From Sphingomonadales bacterium (lineage in GTDB: Bacteria > Pseudomonadota > Alphaproteobacteria > Sphingomonadales > Kordiimonadaceae), in NCBI GenBank assembly GCA_011088215.1, contig JAALKD010000016.1:1-57326 (forward strand): DNA of 57,326 nucleotides, read 5' to 3'. The stretch's first letter is position 1; the number at the start of each line of letters is the position of its first letter. A program made the translations under genes and the position numbers. The notes under the pieces were generated by a model. It was given only the letters and a program-made list of their open reading frames with translations. It was not told the DNA's origin and made no database searches. Below are positions 44,661 through 52,262 of the stretch, one piece after another.

Positions 44661-44915
44661 ATGACTGTAAATTTGATATCTGAAGGCGTTGAATTTGATA
44701 ACGTGCAAACAACTTTTGATTGCGCCTCTCAAAACCCTCAAATTCGAACACTTTTAAGATCCCACAAGTCTTCGCAAGCAGAATTGCCGTTTAACCATAA
44801 TGGTTTAACGGCCACAACTGCCGTCTGCACCTATGTAGGCCGCCAAAACTGGCCTTATCCACAGACAACCAAAGTGACACGCGGCGGCGAACTCAAGCCT
44901 GTTCGCTGTTTATAG
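44661..44915 (+). CDS. Short hypothetical protein upstream of the chemoreceptor
   Basis: An 84-residue frame that begins with ATG after AAGGAAAG at a suitable distance and ends 20 bp before the chemoreceptor start. It has no recognised motif, no membrane span, and an unremarkable composition with three cysteines. It could be a small gene co-transcribed with the chemoreceptor or a chance frame. Weakly supported. Confidence 0.3.
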   Translation: MTVNLISEGVEFDNVQTTFDCASQNPQIRTLLRSHKSSQAELPFNHNGLTATTAVCTYVGRQNWPYPQTTKVTRGGELKPVRCL

Positions 44916-44935
44916 CATTACCAAGGAAACACCTC

Positions 44936-47119
44936 ATGACCGATAGCACACAAGCAACAACTCACTCGCCCGGAAATACTCCCTCAATCGCCGGATCGGG
45001 AGGATTCATCAACAGATGGAAAAATAAATTTGACAGCCTTAAGGTTGGTAAGAAAGTTGGTGTCGGCTTTGGTGTTGTCCTTGTCTTCCTTTTTGCTGTT
45101 AGCCTGGTGGCCTTCCTTGGCTTGTATAGCGCTGTAGCCAATTTCACAGAATACCGCGCAACTGCACGCCAAACCAACGAATTGGGGCGCGTGCAAGCGA
45201 ACTTGTTGTTGGTACGGTTGGGCGCCAAAGAATATATCTTAAGCGGCAGCGAAGCGGCTAACAAAACCGTCCACGAAAGATTGATCGCAACACAGAATTT
45301 GCTCACTTCAAGCAATCAGCTCTTTCAGGACGCGGCACAGTATTATGATGTTGCGCAAGATATTCGCGAGCTTGAAACCGCTGCAGACAGTCTTAACAAC
45401 TATCTTACTGGCTTCGAAAAAATTATTGCGTTCCGGTCAGAACGTAACGCGTTGGTAGATCAGATGAATACGCTTGGTCCGGAATCGGAACGAAATCTTA
45501 CCAAAATCATGGAAAGCGCATACGGGGACGGCGATTCAGAAGCGAGTTTCATGGCCGGCAATACGCTGAGAAACTTGCTGCTTGCGCGCTTGTACGCCAA
45601 CCGTTTTCTTGTTGATAACCAACAGGCAAGTGCAGATCGGGCAGCCTCAGAACTGGCTTCATTTAACGACAACGCACAGAAAATGCTGGCATCTCTTCAA
45701 AATCCTACGCGCCGCAATCTTGCTCAGGCACTTGTTACTGGCGCGCAAGAGTATGAAGATACTTTTCGCACAGCAACCAAAGTTATCTTCGACCGCAACA
45801 ATGTGATCAAAGGACAACTGGATGTAATTGGACCACAGATCGCGGACTCAATGGAACAAATCAAACTTCGCAACAAGGCGCGCCAGGATGAATTGGGCCC
45901 TAGGGCTGTGAGCAATATGCAGAGCTCCGAGATTTTTGCCGTGATATTCTCGCTGATTGCCATCGTCATCGGCGGTTTGTCGGCAATGTGGATTGGACGC
46001 CTTATTTCATCGCCTGTACTGACTTTGACCGCTGCGATGGGTAGGTTGGCAGAGGGTGACAAAGAGTCGAGCGTTCCAGCAACCGAGCGCGCAGACGAAG
46101 TCGGTGAAATGGCGCGAGCCGTTGAAGTCTTTAGGCAAAATGCCATCGAGATAGATCGGATACAAGCCGAGCAGGCCGAGGCCGAAAAGAAAACGCTTGA
46201 GCGCGAACAACTCGAGGAGAGCCGCCGCGCTGAAGAAAAAGCTGCAGCAGACGCCAGGGCAGAGGAAGAAAAGCGCCATACAATGAACGAACTAGCGGAT
46301 GGTTTCGAACTCAGCGTAAAAGGTGTTGTAAGCAGCGTCTCTTCGTCAGCAGAGCAAATGCAGGCCACTGCCAAAGGTATGGCAAACAGTGCCGAAGAGA
46401 CCGGAGAAAGGTCCACCGCCGTTGCCGCTGCATCCGAAGAAGCCACCGTGAATGTTCAAACTGTTGCCTCCGCTGCAGAAGAACTGGCGGCTTCCATCGA
46501 AGAAATCGGTCGGCAGGTTGGTCAATCTACAAAGATCGCGGCAACCGCTGTAACGGAAGTTGAGACCAGCGCAGCAACAGTGCAAAACTTGTCGACTGCC
46601 GCACAAAAAATTGGCGCAGTTGTCGAACTGATCAGTGATATCGCCGAACAAACCAATTTGCTGGCGCTCAATGCCACTATTGAGGCGGCACGCGCGGGCG
46701 ACAGCGGCAGAGGCTTCGCTGTAGTTGCTTCAGAGGTTAAATCTTTGGCCAGTCAAACGGCGAAAGCCACTGAAGATATTTCGGCACAGATCGGCAGCAT
46801 CCAGCAGGAAAGTGAAAGCACCATCTCTGCAATCGAAGGCATTCGCAGCGTGATCGACGAGATGAATGACATCGCAACCACCATCGCGACATCAGTCGAA
46901 CAACAGGCGTCAGCCACCGGCGAAATATCACGCAGCGTCCAGGAAGCGGCGTCAGGCACTCAGGAAGTAACGTCGAACATCACCACCGTTAGCTCCGCAG
47001 CCAACGACACAGGCAAAGGCGCAAAAGAAGTTCTCGACGCGGCTGGTGCCCTTTCGGAACATGCCGATAGCATGTCATCTGCTGTAGACGAATTCCTGGG
47101 CAGAGTAAGAAGCGCTTAA
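44936..47119 (+). CDS. Methyl-accepting chemotaxis protein 2
   Basis: A 727-residue chemoreceptor with a first span near 40-62 (VGVGFGVVLVFLFAVSLVAFL) after a polar leader of about 35 residues, an all-helical periplasmic domain of about 260 residues that resembles the helical bimodular (HBM) type, a second span near 335-352, HAMP at about 353-405, a charged coiled coil (EAEKKTLEREQLEESRRAEE) and the signalling tip EQTNLLALNATIEAARAGDSGRG. No C-terminal CheR tether. AAGGAAA precedes ATG at 44936. It shares architecture with the other chemoreceptor here but only the signalling domain is closely similar. Ligand unknown. Confidence 0.94.
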   Translation: MTDSTQATTHSPGNTPSIAGSGGFINRWKNKFDSLKVGKKVGVGFGVVLVFLFAVSLVAFLGLYSAVANFTEYRATARQTNELGRVQANLLLVRLGAKEYILSGSEAANKTVHERLIATQNLLTSSNQLFQDAAQYYDVAQDIRELETAADSLNNYLTGFEKIIAFRSERNALVDQMNTLGPESERNLTKIMESAYGDGDSEASFMAGNTLRNLLLARLYANRFLVDNQQASADRAASELASFNDNAQKMLASLQNPTRRNLAQALVTGAQEYEDTFRTATKVIFDRNNVIKGQLDVIGPQIADSMEQIKLRNKARQDELGPRAVSNMQSSEIFAVIFSLIAIVIGGLSAMWIGRLISSPVLTLTAAMGRLAEGDKESSVPATERADEVGEMARAVEVFRQNAIEIDRIQAEQAEAEKKTLEREQLEESRRAEEKAAADARAEEEKRHTMNELADGFELSVKGVVSSVSSSAEQMQATAKGMANSAEETGERSTAVAAASEEATVNVQTVASAAEELAASIEEIGRQVGQSTKIAATAVTEVETSAATVQNLSTAAQKIGAVVELISDIAEQTNLLALNATIEAARAGDSGRGFAVVASEVKSLASQTAKATEDISAQIGSIQQESESTISAIEGIRSVIDEMNDIATTIATSVEQQASATGEISRSVQEAASGTQEVTSNITTVSSAANDTGKGAKEVLDAAGALSEHADSMSSAVDEFLGRVRSA

Positions 47120-47133
47120 CTGTGTATCACGCT

Positions 47134-47163
47134 GAGGCGCACAATTCCTCCTTTGTGCGCCTC
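47134..47163 (+). terminator. Strong hairpin after the second chemoreceptor gene
   Basis: A perfect 11-bp stem, GAGGCGCACAA (47134-47144) with TTGTGCGCCTC (47153-47163), and an 8-nt loop, 14 bp after the chemoreceptor stop. No T-tract follows, so it may be a processing or blocking structure and not a classical intrinsic terminator. Confidence 0.6.
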
Positions 47164-47246
47164 GCGCGATTACACGGTTCTTGTCGGCAACATGCGGGCA
47201 AACCAAAGAGCCGCATGATTGAATGGGCGGATACACCTATGCCCAT

Positions 47247-47348
47247 ATCGAACAGTTTGCGCAGGTCGGTGGGCGCACCCAGATAATGGTAATAATGCTC
47301 GTCCTGAAAGGCTTGGTGGTTACGGATTACATGGTAACCATCATCACT
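47247..47348 (-). pseudogene. Relic of a PhnZ-like HD gene (C-terminal part)
   Basis: Translated on the minus strand this reads SDDGYHVIRNHQAFQDEHYY and continues through HYLGAPTDLRKLFD. That is nearly identical over 34 residues to residues 105-138 of the intact HD-domain protein encoded at 48865-49425, including the metal-ligand NHQ. The match stops on both sides: upstream QLNF and downstream MGIGV do not align, and no full gene surrounds it. A second fragment, matching the N-terminal end of the same protein, lies at 51765-51794. Confidence 0.85.
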
Positions 47349-47410
47349 GAAATTGAGCTGGTCTGCACCGCACAACTATGGTTGGGCTATCCTAACTACA
47401 AGAATCTAAA

Positions 47411-47812
47411 TTAGTTTCCAGCAGGTTTGTGAAACTCGATTACATTCCTGTCAGGGTCTCGCACAAAAAAGAATGCCGTTCCGTCCGGTAGTTCAACCGT
47501 CTCAGTGATTGGAATCTGCTTCCGGGCAAGATGCGCTTCCACGGCGTCCCTGTCATCAATTTCCAAGGCGATATGAGTAAAGCCTGTGTGTTTTATTGGC
47601 GCATCTGAAAGAATATTCTCTTCCGATGCATCGACCGACGCGTTGAGGATAAAGTTAATATTCACGCCTGACGGATGCTCCATCACCGCCACGGGTTCTG
47701 GTCCGATCGGCCCGACAATAAACTCAAATCCCAACTTTTCATAAAATGTCCGCGCAGTTTGCAAGTCACGCACTCGCAAACCTACATGGTTAATTCGGCT
47801 AATTGCCTTCAT
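47411..47812 (-). CDS. VOC family protein (glyoxalase/dioxygenase fold)
   Basis: A 133-residue VOC protein. It starts AISRINHVGLRVRDLQTARTFYEKLGF, with H10 as the probable first metal ligand, and continues through TGFTHIALEIDDRDAV (a further histidine) to FFVRDPDRNVIEFH carrying the terminal glutamate ligand, the usual VOC metal site. Its ATG overlaps the stop of the isochorismatase-family gene by one base (TGATG), so the two proteins are made together. Substrate unknown; the pair faces an HxlR regulator. Confidence 0.87.
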   Translation of the reverse strand: MKAISRINHVGLRVRDLQTARTFYEKLGFEFIVGPIGPEPVAVMEHPSGVNINFILNASVDASEENILSDAPIKHTGFTHIALEIDDRDAVEAHLARKQIPITETVELPDGTAFFFVRDPDRNVIEFHKPAGN

Positions 47813-48396
47813 CAGTTCCCTCCCAGTATCTCTTCGCCCAGTATTTGAATGAGCTTTGCGCCATCCTCGCTGGCCCAGTTGATAGCAAGCTCAGATATCA
47901 TAGCGCTCGTTGTTGTCAATTCAATCCCGGCCCGCTCCATACGCCGGAAAGCCATCTCATCCGTCAGGGCACTAGGCGACCCAGAAGCGTCAACCAGGCC
48001 AAATACTTCAAACCCTTCTTCTGCCGCACTTATCGCAGGTGGTGCCAGACACACTTCGGTAGTCACACCAGCCATGATGAACTGTGTACGACCAGTATCA
48101 CGGCACGTTCGGGCAAAGCGTTCATCATCCCAGCAGTTCACCACACCAGGGCGCTTGATCCGTTCAGCAAAAGCCTCCGGTGCAATTTCTTCAAGCGCAG
48201 GCATTAGCGGTCCCTGCATCTGGTCTTCCTGACTACTGGTGAAGACAAGCGGCATATTCAGTGCGATTGCGGTTCTGGCCAGTGCCCGAGTGTTTGCTTC
48301 GACTGTGGCTTTTTCGATTGAGCCAATCCAATTCATGGTGCCGATTTGATGGTCTATCAAAATCATCGCTGACGTACCGGCAATTGCTTTCTTCAT
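47812..48396 (-). CDS. Isochorismatase-family cysteine hydrolase
   Basis: A 194-residue cysteine hydrolase with the triad D15 (LIDHQIG), K81 (RIKRPGV) and C116 (GVTTEVCLAPPA), plus the cis-peptide GVTTE segment. Family members hydrolyse isochorismate, nicotinamide or carbamoyl compounds; this one resembles the YcaC-type hydrolases of unknown substrate. It is first in an operon with the VOC gene and lies 84 bp from a divergent HxlR regulator with an inverted repeat between them. Confidence 0.9.
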   Translation of the reverse strand: MKKAIAGTSAMILIDHQIGTMNWIGSIEKATVEANTRALARTAIALNMPLVFTSSQEDQMQGPLMPALEEIAPEAFAERIKRPGVVNCWDDERFARTCRDTGRTQFIMAGVTTEVCLAPPAISAAEEGFEVFGLVDASGSPSALTDEMAFRRMERAGIELTTTSAMISELAINWASEDGAKLIQILGEEILGGN

Positions 48397-48428
48397 TTTT
48401 CAGTTCCTTTCAGCATTTGTTTTCCGGT

Positions 48429-48448
48429 ATGTTATTGACATGTAACAT
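48429..48448. promoter_or_regulatory. Inverted repeat between the isochorismatase operon and the HxlR gene
   Basis: ATGTTA (48429-48434) and TAACAT (48443-48448) form an inverted repeat with an 8-bp spacer in an 84-bp divergent promoter region. HxlR-type regulators bind such dyads in the promoter they share with their target, so this is the best operator candidate (inference). Confidence 0.55.
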
Positions 48449-48480
48449 TCATCTTCGGAAGTAGGTACATTTTGGTAACC

Positions 48481-48839
48481 ATGAAGAAAAAGACGGCAAG
48501 AGCGCATATTCGTCCGGACCTGCGCACCGCGAAAAACTGCCCGGTTGAAACAACAATTGAAGTGATTGGCGGACGTTGGAAATGCCCCATCATTCATCAG
48601 CTTTTCGATGGCACGAAACGCTTCAGCGAATTACGCCGGGCCATTCCTGAGGCGTCGCAGCGCATGCTCACCAAGCATTTACGAGAGCTCGAACATGACG
48701 GGTTAATTAACAGGAAAGTGTTCGCTGAGGTGCCCCCCGAACAGAGTACTCGCTCACCCAGGTAGGCCGCTCGTTGGAACCAGTCCTAGCGGTTATGGCG
48801 GACTGGGCAATAGAAAATTTAGATGCTCAATACGAGTGA
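48481..48839 (+). pseudogene. HxlR family transcriptional regulator, frameshifted near the C-terminus
   Basis: A winged-helix HxlR regulator of about 119 residues when repaired. It shows [22 protein letters not shown] (the HxlR cysteine and GGKWK-like motif), [30 protein letters not shown] and then EVPP. After a run of six C (48731-48737) the frame is lost. With a seventh C the rest reads [15 protein letters not shown] then VLAVMADWA to TGA at 48837-48839, exactly the family ending. As written the product stops early at 48763-48765 and would lack the last helix that dimerises. Start ATG 48481. Likely a homopolymer error. Confidence 0.85.
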
Positions 48840-48864
48840 AGTGACATAGGCATGCTTGAGGCCA

Positions 48865-49425
48865 TTACCCGGCGGCGACAGGTTTGTCGTGAAACACTTT
48901 GCGCATCAGCGGCACAAAGCTTTCCAGACTATCCACCTCAAAGTTGGGGTCAAAAGCAGGGGCGTCCCACTCATCCACCAACTTTACAGCAAGGTCATAC
49001 CATGGCTCGCCGGCAAACTGCTTACGCAGATCAGTGGGCGCACCCAGATAATGATAATAATGCTCGCCCTGAAACGCCTGATGGTTACGGATCACATGGT
49101 AACAATCATCGCTGATATAGGGACGCATCATCTCGGCAGCAATTGGGCCGTGGTTGGGCACGTTAATGGCTTTGCCGATGTCGTGGCACAGCGCCACAAC
49201 AACCTCTTCGTCTGACGCACCTGCACGGCGCGCAAGCGTGCCTGTCATCAATGAATGCTGCAGCTGGTCGCAGGCGAAGCCCAGCGTATATTGCTCCAGC
49301 GACTTTAGCAGCTCGACAAAACGGTCAGCGGTATTTTTGAATTCTTCCATGTGGGCAGCACCAATAATCTGCCAATCCTCCAGGGTGCCATCCTGCATTG
49401 CGGTGAATGTCGCATGCTCAGTCAT
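48865..49425 (-). CDS. HD-domain protein, PhnZ-like
   Basis: A 186-residue cytosolic HD-superfamily protein. Metal ligand candidates are H57 (LQHSLM), H81-D82 (LCHDIGK), H92 (NHGPIA), H115 (RNHQAF) and D151 (VDEWDAPAFDP). The NHG, NHQ and C-terminal FDPNFEVDSLESF pattern resembles PhnZ/TmpB-type mixed-valence di-iron oxygenases rather than plain phosphohydrolases (from family knowledge, not tested). No phnY/tmpA-like partner is adjacent. I chose ATG at 49425, preceded by AGAGGG, over 49473. Two fragments of a diverged second copy lie at 47247-47348 and 51765-51794. Confidence 0.85.
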   Translation of the reverse strand: MTEHATFTAMQDGTLEDWQIIGAAHMEEFKNTADRFVELLKSLEQYTLGFACDQLQHSLMTGTLARRAGASDEEVVVALCHDIGKAINVPNHGPIAAEMMRPYISDDCYHVIRNHQAFQGEHYYHYLGAPTDLRKQFAGEPWYDLAVKLVDEWDAPAFDPNFEVDSLESFVPLMRKVFHDKPVAAG

Positions 49426-49586
49426 AATGTGCCCTCTTAACTTGTCCGGTCGCGTCGCCGGTGCCTCGACCAAAGTAGCTTACTCATAATCTGGTATGAT
49501 TATCTTTAAATTCCAGAATAAATACTTCTGGCCGGCAGTGCGTCTTTGGGAAAGAACAGCTTGCTCATTCTGGCCAATAACTGGCC

Positions 49587-50027
49587 CTACATTAGTTTCG
49601 ACATCACCATAAAAGTAGTAAACGCAGTCACATTTGGGTCTTCGTTAAACAGTCGATCTGTCAGCGCCGTGTATTCTTCCATGTCTGCGACCTCAAGGAT
49701 GATAATGCTACCGACTTCTCCCGTCACCATATAGCATTGGACAATGGCTTTTTCGCGCTCTAACTGATCGAAAAAGCTCTTCCGGGCTTGCAGCCCGTGT
49801 TTCTCAAATTTTACCGATACGACGACTGATAGTTTTCGTTCATAAAAGGCTGGATCAACCTGTGCAACAATACGCCTAATAGCACCTATCTTCTTCAGTC
49901 GACCTACCCGCCTAAGGCAGGCGGACGGCGACAAACCTACGTTGTCAGCGAGCTCTTTATTTGAGCAATCTGCATCAGCTTCCAACTTTCGCAATATAGT
50001 AAGGTCTATATCATCCAGTTTTTTCAT
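49587..50027 (-). CDS. Lrp/AsnC family transcriptional regulator (second)
   Basis: A 146-residue Lrp-type protein: winged helix-turn-helix at about 3-50 (LDDIDLTILRKLEADADCSNKELADNVGLSPSACLRRV), then a RAM ligand domain with VQCYMVTGEVGSIIILEVADMEEY. It begins at ATG 50027. It faces the RidA and threonine-synthase-like genes, and a near-palindrome (50069-50085) lies between. That arrangement suggests it senses an amino acid and controls the pair. Not close to the Lrp at 1128-1586. Confidence 0.9.
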   Translation of the reverse strand: MKKLDDIDLTILRKLEADADCSNKELADNVGLSPSACLRRVGRLKKIGAIRRIVAQVDPAFYERKLSVVVSVKFEKHGLQARKSFFDQLEREKAIVQCYMVTGEVGSIIILEVADMEEYTALTDRLFNEDPNVTAFTTFMVMSKLM

Positions 50028-50068
50028 ACGCGTAATTATTGTGCAAGCTAACCTTTTTATCAATTTAA

Positions 50069-50085
50069 TTTCGTAAATTACGCAA
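50069..50085. promoter_or_regulatory. Putative Lrp-type operator
   Basis: TTTCGTAAATTACGCAA is a near-palindrome with a perfect core CGTAAATTACG (50072-50082), 42 bp from the regulator start and about 96 bp before the ridA start. Its AT-rich centre and flanks suit Lrp-family binding. Functional assignment is inferred from position. Confidence 0.6.
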
Positions 50086-50180
50086 TAAAACACACCAATT
50101 TCAACGCTAACACCTCATAATGATAGTCACAAAAACTGGATTCAACGGGCCAAAGATTTTCATTAAAAGGGCAAAGCGTG

Positions 50181-50573
50181 ATGAAATTGATAGAAACAAA
50201 CAAAGCAACTGCTCCGGGTGGGCATTACTCACAAGCGATCATAAGCGGAGGCTTTATTTTTGTGTCGGGTATTCTACCCATTGAACCCGGTTGCAATCCA
50301 GACGCCACCCGAAGTTTCAGCGACCAAGCTGACTGTATTCTACGAAACGCTGCCGCCATCTTGCAAGAGGCCGGAGCAGATTTCTCGAAAGTAGTGAAGG
50401 CAACTGTTTACATCACAGATATCGATAACTGGAACCAATTCGACCAAGCTTACGCCAAAGCATTTGGCGCACATAAGCCCGCACGCGCCGTTGTCCCAGT
50501 GCCGAACCTTCATCATGGCCTAAGCGTTGAATTGGAGCTGCTCGCAGAAGCCGCACAACAGGATGAAAGATAA
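50181..50573 (+). CDS. RidA family enamine/imine deaminase
   Basis: A 130-residue RidA (YjgF/UK114) protein. Family members hydrolyse reactive enamines released by PLP enzymes such as threonine or serine dehydratase. It has the family entry GGHYSQAIISGGFIFVSG, the catalytic arginine in KPARAVVPVPNLHHG and a C-terminal glutamate-rich strand VELELLAEA. ATG at 50181 is preferred to the GTG one codon before. It ends 5 bp before the PLP-enzyme gene, so the two are co-translated, which fits a clean-up role for the enzyme's by-products. Confidence 0.92.
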   Translation: MKLIETNKATAPGGHYSQAIISGGFIFVSGILPIEPGCNPDATRSFSDQADCILRNAAAILQEAGADFSKVVKATVYITDIDNWNQFDQAYAKAFGAHKPARAVVPVPNLHHGLSVELELLAEAAQQDER

Positions 50574-50578
50574 ACCGT

Positions 50579-51718
50579 ATGAAAAATCCCTGTTTCATTG
50601 ATCCTAAAACCAAAGCTGAGTATCCGTTGGATGAAAAGGTTTGGCGCTCTCCCGAGGGAAACCCTTTGATGCTAACGGCGCTGCCCGGCATCAACAGGGA
50701 TCAAATTGAAACAAGTAGGCGGTCGTTGTGGCGGTACCTCAAAGCCTTCCCTACGAATATTGATGCCCCAGTGACAATGGGTGAAGGCTGCACTCCTTTG
50801 CACAGAAGTAGCTATGACGGGTTGCGTTGCTGCTTCAAATTGGAATGGTTTTCACCCACTGGTTCGTTCAAAGACCGAGGCACATCCGTGATGCTTTCAA
50901 TGCTCAAAGCAATGGGTATTAATGAGGTGCTTGAAGACAGTTCCGGCAACGGCGGAGCGTCTGTTGCCGCGTACGGGGCTGCTGCAGACATGAAGGTCAG
51001 AGTTCTGGTGCCAGAGTCAACGTCAGGGGCAAAAATTGCTCAAATTGCTGCCTACGGAGCGGAGATTATCCGAGTACCGGGTCCGCGCGAAGCAACAGCG
51101 GCAGCTGCAATTGAGATGGCATCATCGGACATATTTTATGCCAGCCACAACTGGCATCCATTTTTTCTGCAGGGCACGAAGACATTGGGTTATGAAATTT
51201 GGGAGAACCTAGGCTTTAAAGTGCCAGATAACATCGTCATACCTGCCTCAGCAGGCAGTAATCTGCTAAGCATTTACCTAGCTTTCAAAGAATTGATAAA
51301 CTCGGGAGAAACAAGGCACTTGCCAAAACTTTTCGTTTCACAGCCAGCCAATTGCGCCCCATTGCACACTGCATTTCAAGCCAGCGCAAAAGAACATGTT
51401 CCAACTAAATTTGAAACCACCATCGCTGAAGGTACGGCCATCAAGCGACCACTTCGGATCAGGGAAATGCTGGAGGTTTTAAATGAAAGCGGAGGGGGTA
51501 CGGTTGCGGTTGAAGAAGAAGAAATCATATCTGCCAGTAAGCGTCTGGCTCAGATGGGTTTATTTGTAGAGCCAACATCTGCTCTCGCTGTCGCCGGCAC
51601 GTCAAAACTTCACCAACAGAGTTTGATAGATAGCGGCGAAGAAACTGTCGTAATCCTGACTGGCAGCGGGCTTAAGACACCATCATTCTATGCTGAGCTT
51701 ACTGGCAATATCTCCTAG
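50579..51718 (+). CDS. Threonine-synthase-like PLP enzyme
   Basis: A 379-residue fold-type II PLP enzyme related to threonine synthase. The Schiff-base lysine is K98 in PTGSFKDRGTS, the phosphate-binding loop is SSGNGGASVAAYGA (about 121-134), and the GSGLKTPSFY tail contacts the cofactor. It may act as a threonine synthase or as another beta-replacing or beta-eliminating enzyme; the RidA neighbour and the divergent Lrp regulator favour a catabolic or dehydratase-like role (inference). It begins five bases after ridA. Base composition is AT-richer than the window average. Not shown to be the cell's main thrC. Confidence 0.85.
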   Translation: MKNPCFIDPKTKAEYPLDEKVWRSPEGNPLMLTALPGINRDQIETSRRSLWRYLKAFPTNIDAPVTMGEGCTPLHRSSYDGLRCCFKLEWFSPTGSFKDRGTSVMLSMLKAMGINEVLEDSSGNGGASVAAYGAAADMKVRVLVPESTSGAKIAQIAAYGAEIIRVPGPREATAAAAIEMASSDIFYASHNWHPFFLQGTKTLGYEIWENLGFKVPDNIVIPASAGSNLLSIYLAFKELINSGETRHLPKLFVSQPANCAPLHTAFQASAKEHVPTKFETTIAEGTAIKRPLRIREMLEVLNESGGGTVAVEEEEIISASKRLAQMGLFVEPTSALAVAGTSKLHQQSLIDSGEETVVILTGSGLKTPSFYAELTGNIS

Positions 51719-51764
51719 TCCAATTAAATGGACTTTCGGTTAATCCGCGACCACAACAAAACTG

Positions 51765-51794
51765 ATGGACAGCACCAATAATTTGCCAATCTTC
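51765..51794 (-). pseudogene. Relic of a PhnZ-like HD gene (N-terminal part)
   Basis: On the minus strand this reads EDWQIIGAVH, matching residues 16-25 (EDWQIIGAAH) of the intact HD protein at 48865-49425. DNA differs at four of 30 positions, mostly third codon positions, so it derives from a diverged coding paralogue, not from a recent copy error. Flanking residues (INA before, QFCC after) do not continue the match. Short, but specific. Confidence 0.65.
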
Positions 51795-51887
51795 AGCGTT
51801 GATAAGCAGCCCGGGTCCAAGACTGCTTTCCGGCCTTGGCGAACAGAGGGACCTATGCCACAACCGCCTCTATTCCGCGGTGTTCAG

Positions 51888-52262
51888 TTATTCCGACTGG
51901 CCGTTGATCACCGGAAAGCCCATGTTCATCCAGCCGAAAATGCCTTCATACATTGTCGCCGTGCGGGTAAAACCCCGATTGCGCAAACGCCTAATCACGT
52001 CGTCGGCGGCGGCGCGCGGGCAGGAACAATAAGCAACAATCTGCGCATCCTTGGGCAAGTCGCCCACTATCGCGTCAAAATCGCTGTAATAGGGCATCGG
52101 CACCGCCCCTTCAATATGCACACGCTGCCATACAGAGGTCACGCGGGTATCAAGAAGAACCATGCGTTTCTTTTCCTGCAGCGCCTGCAACAGGTCAGCT
52201 GCCGATACATAAAGGCCGTCCTTCAGGTCAAAATCAGGGTCCGCACCGCCTTTGTTAATCAC
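51888..52262 (-). CDS. Rhodanese-domain protein
   Basis: A 124-residue single rhodanese domain with LLDTRVTSVWQRVHIEGAVPMP (the DxR entry and HIxGAxxxP motif) and an active-site loop AYCSCPRAAADDVI with C79 and C81; C79 is the probable persulfide carrier. No signal peptide, so cytosolic unless translation starts further upstream. The GTG start lies directly after the cytochrome gene's stop codon, with no intervening bases, so translation is coupled. Rhodanese linked to a diheme cytochrome suggests sulfur-compound or redox chemistry (inference). Confidence 0.85.
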   Translation of the reverse strand: MINKGGADPDFDLKDGLYVSAADLLQALQEKKRMVLLDTRVTSVWQRVHIEGAVPMPYYSDFDAIVGDLPKDAQIVAYCSCPRAAADDVIRRLRNRGFTRTATMYEGIFGWMNMGFPVINGQSE

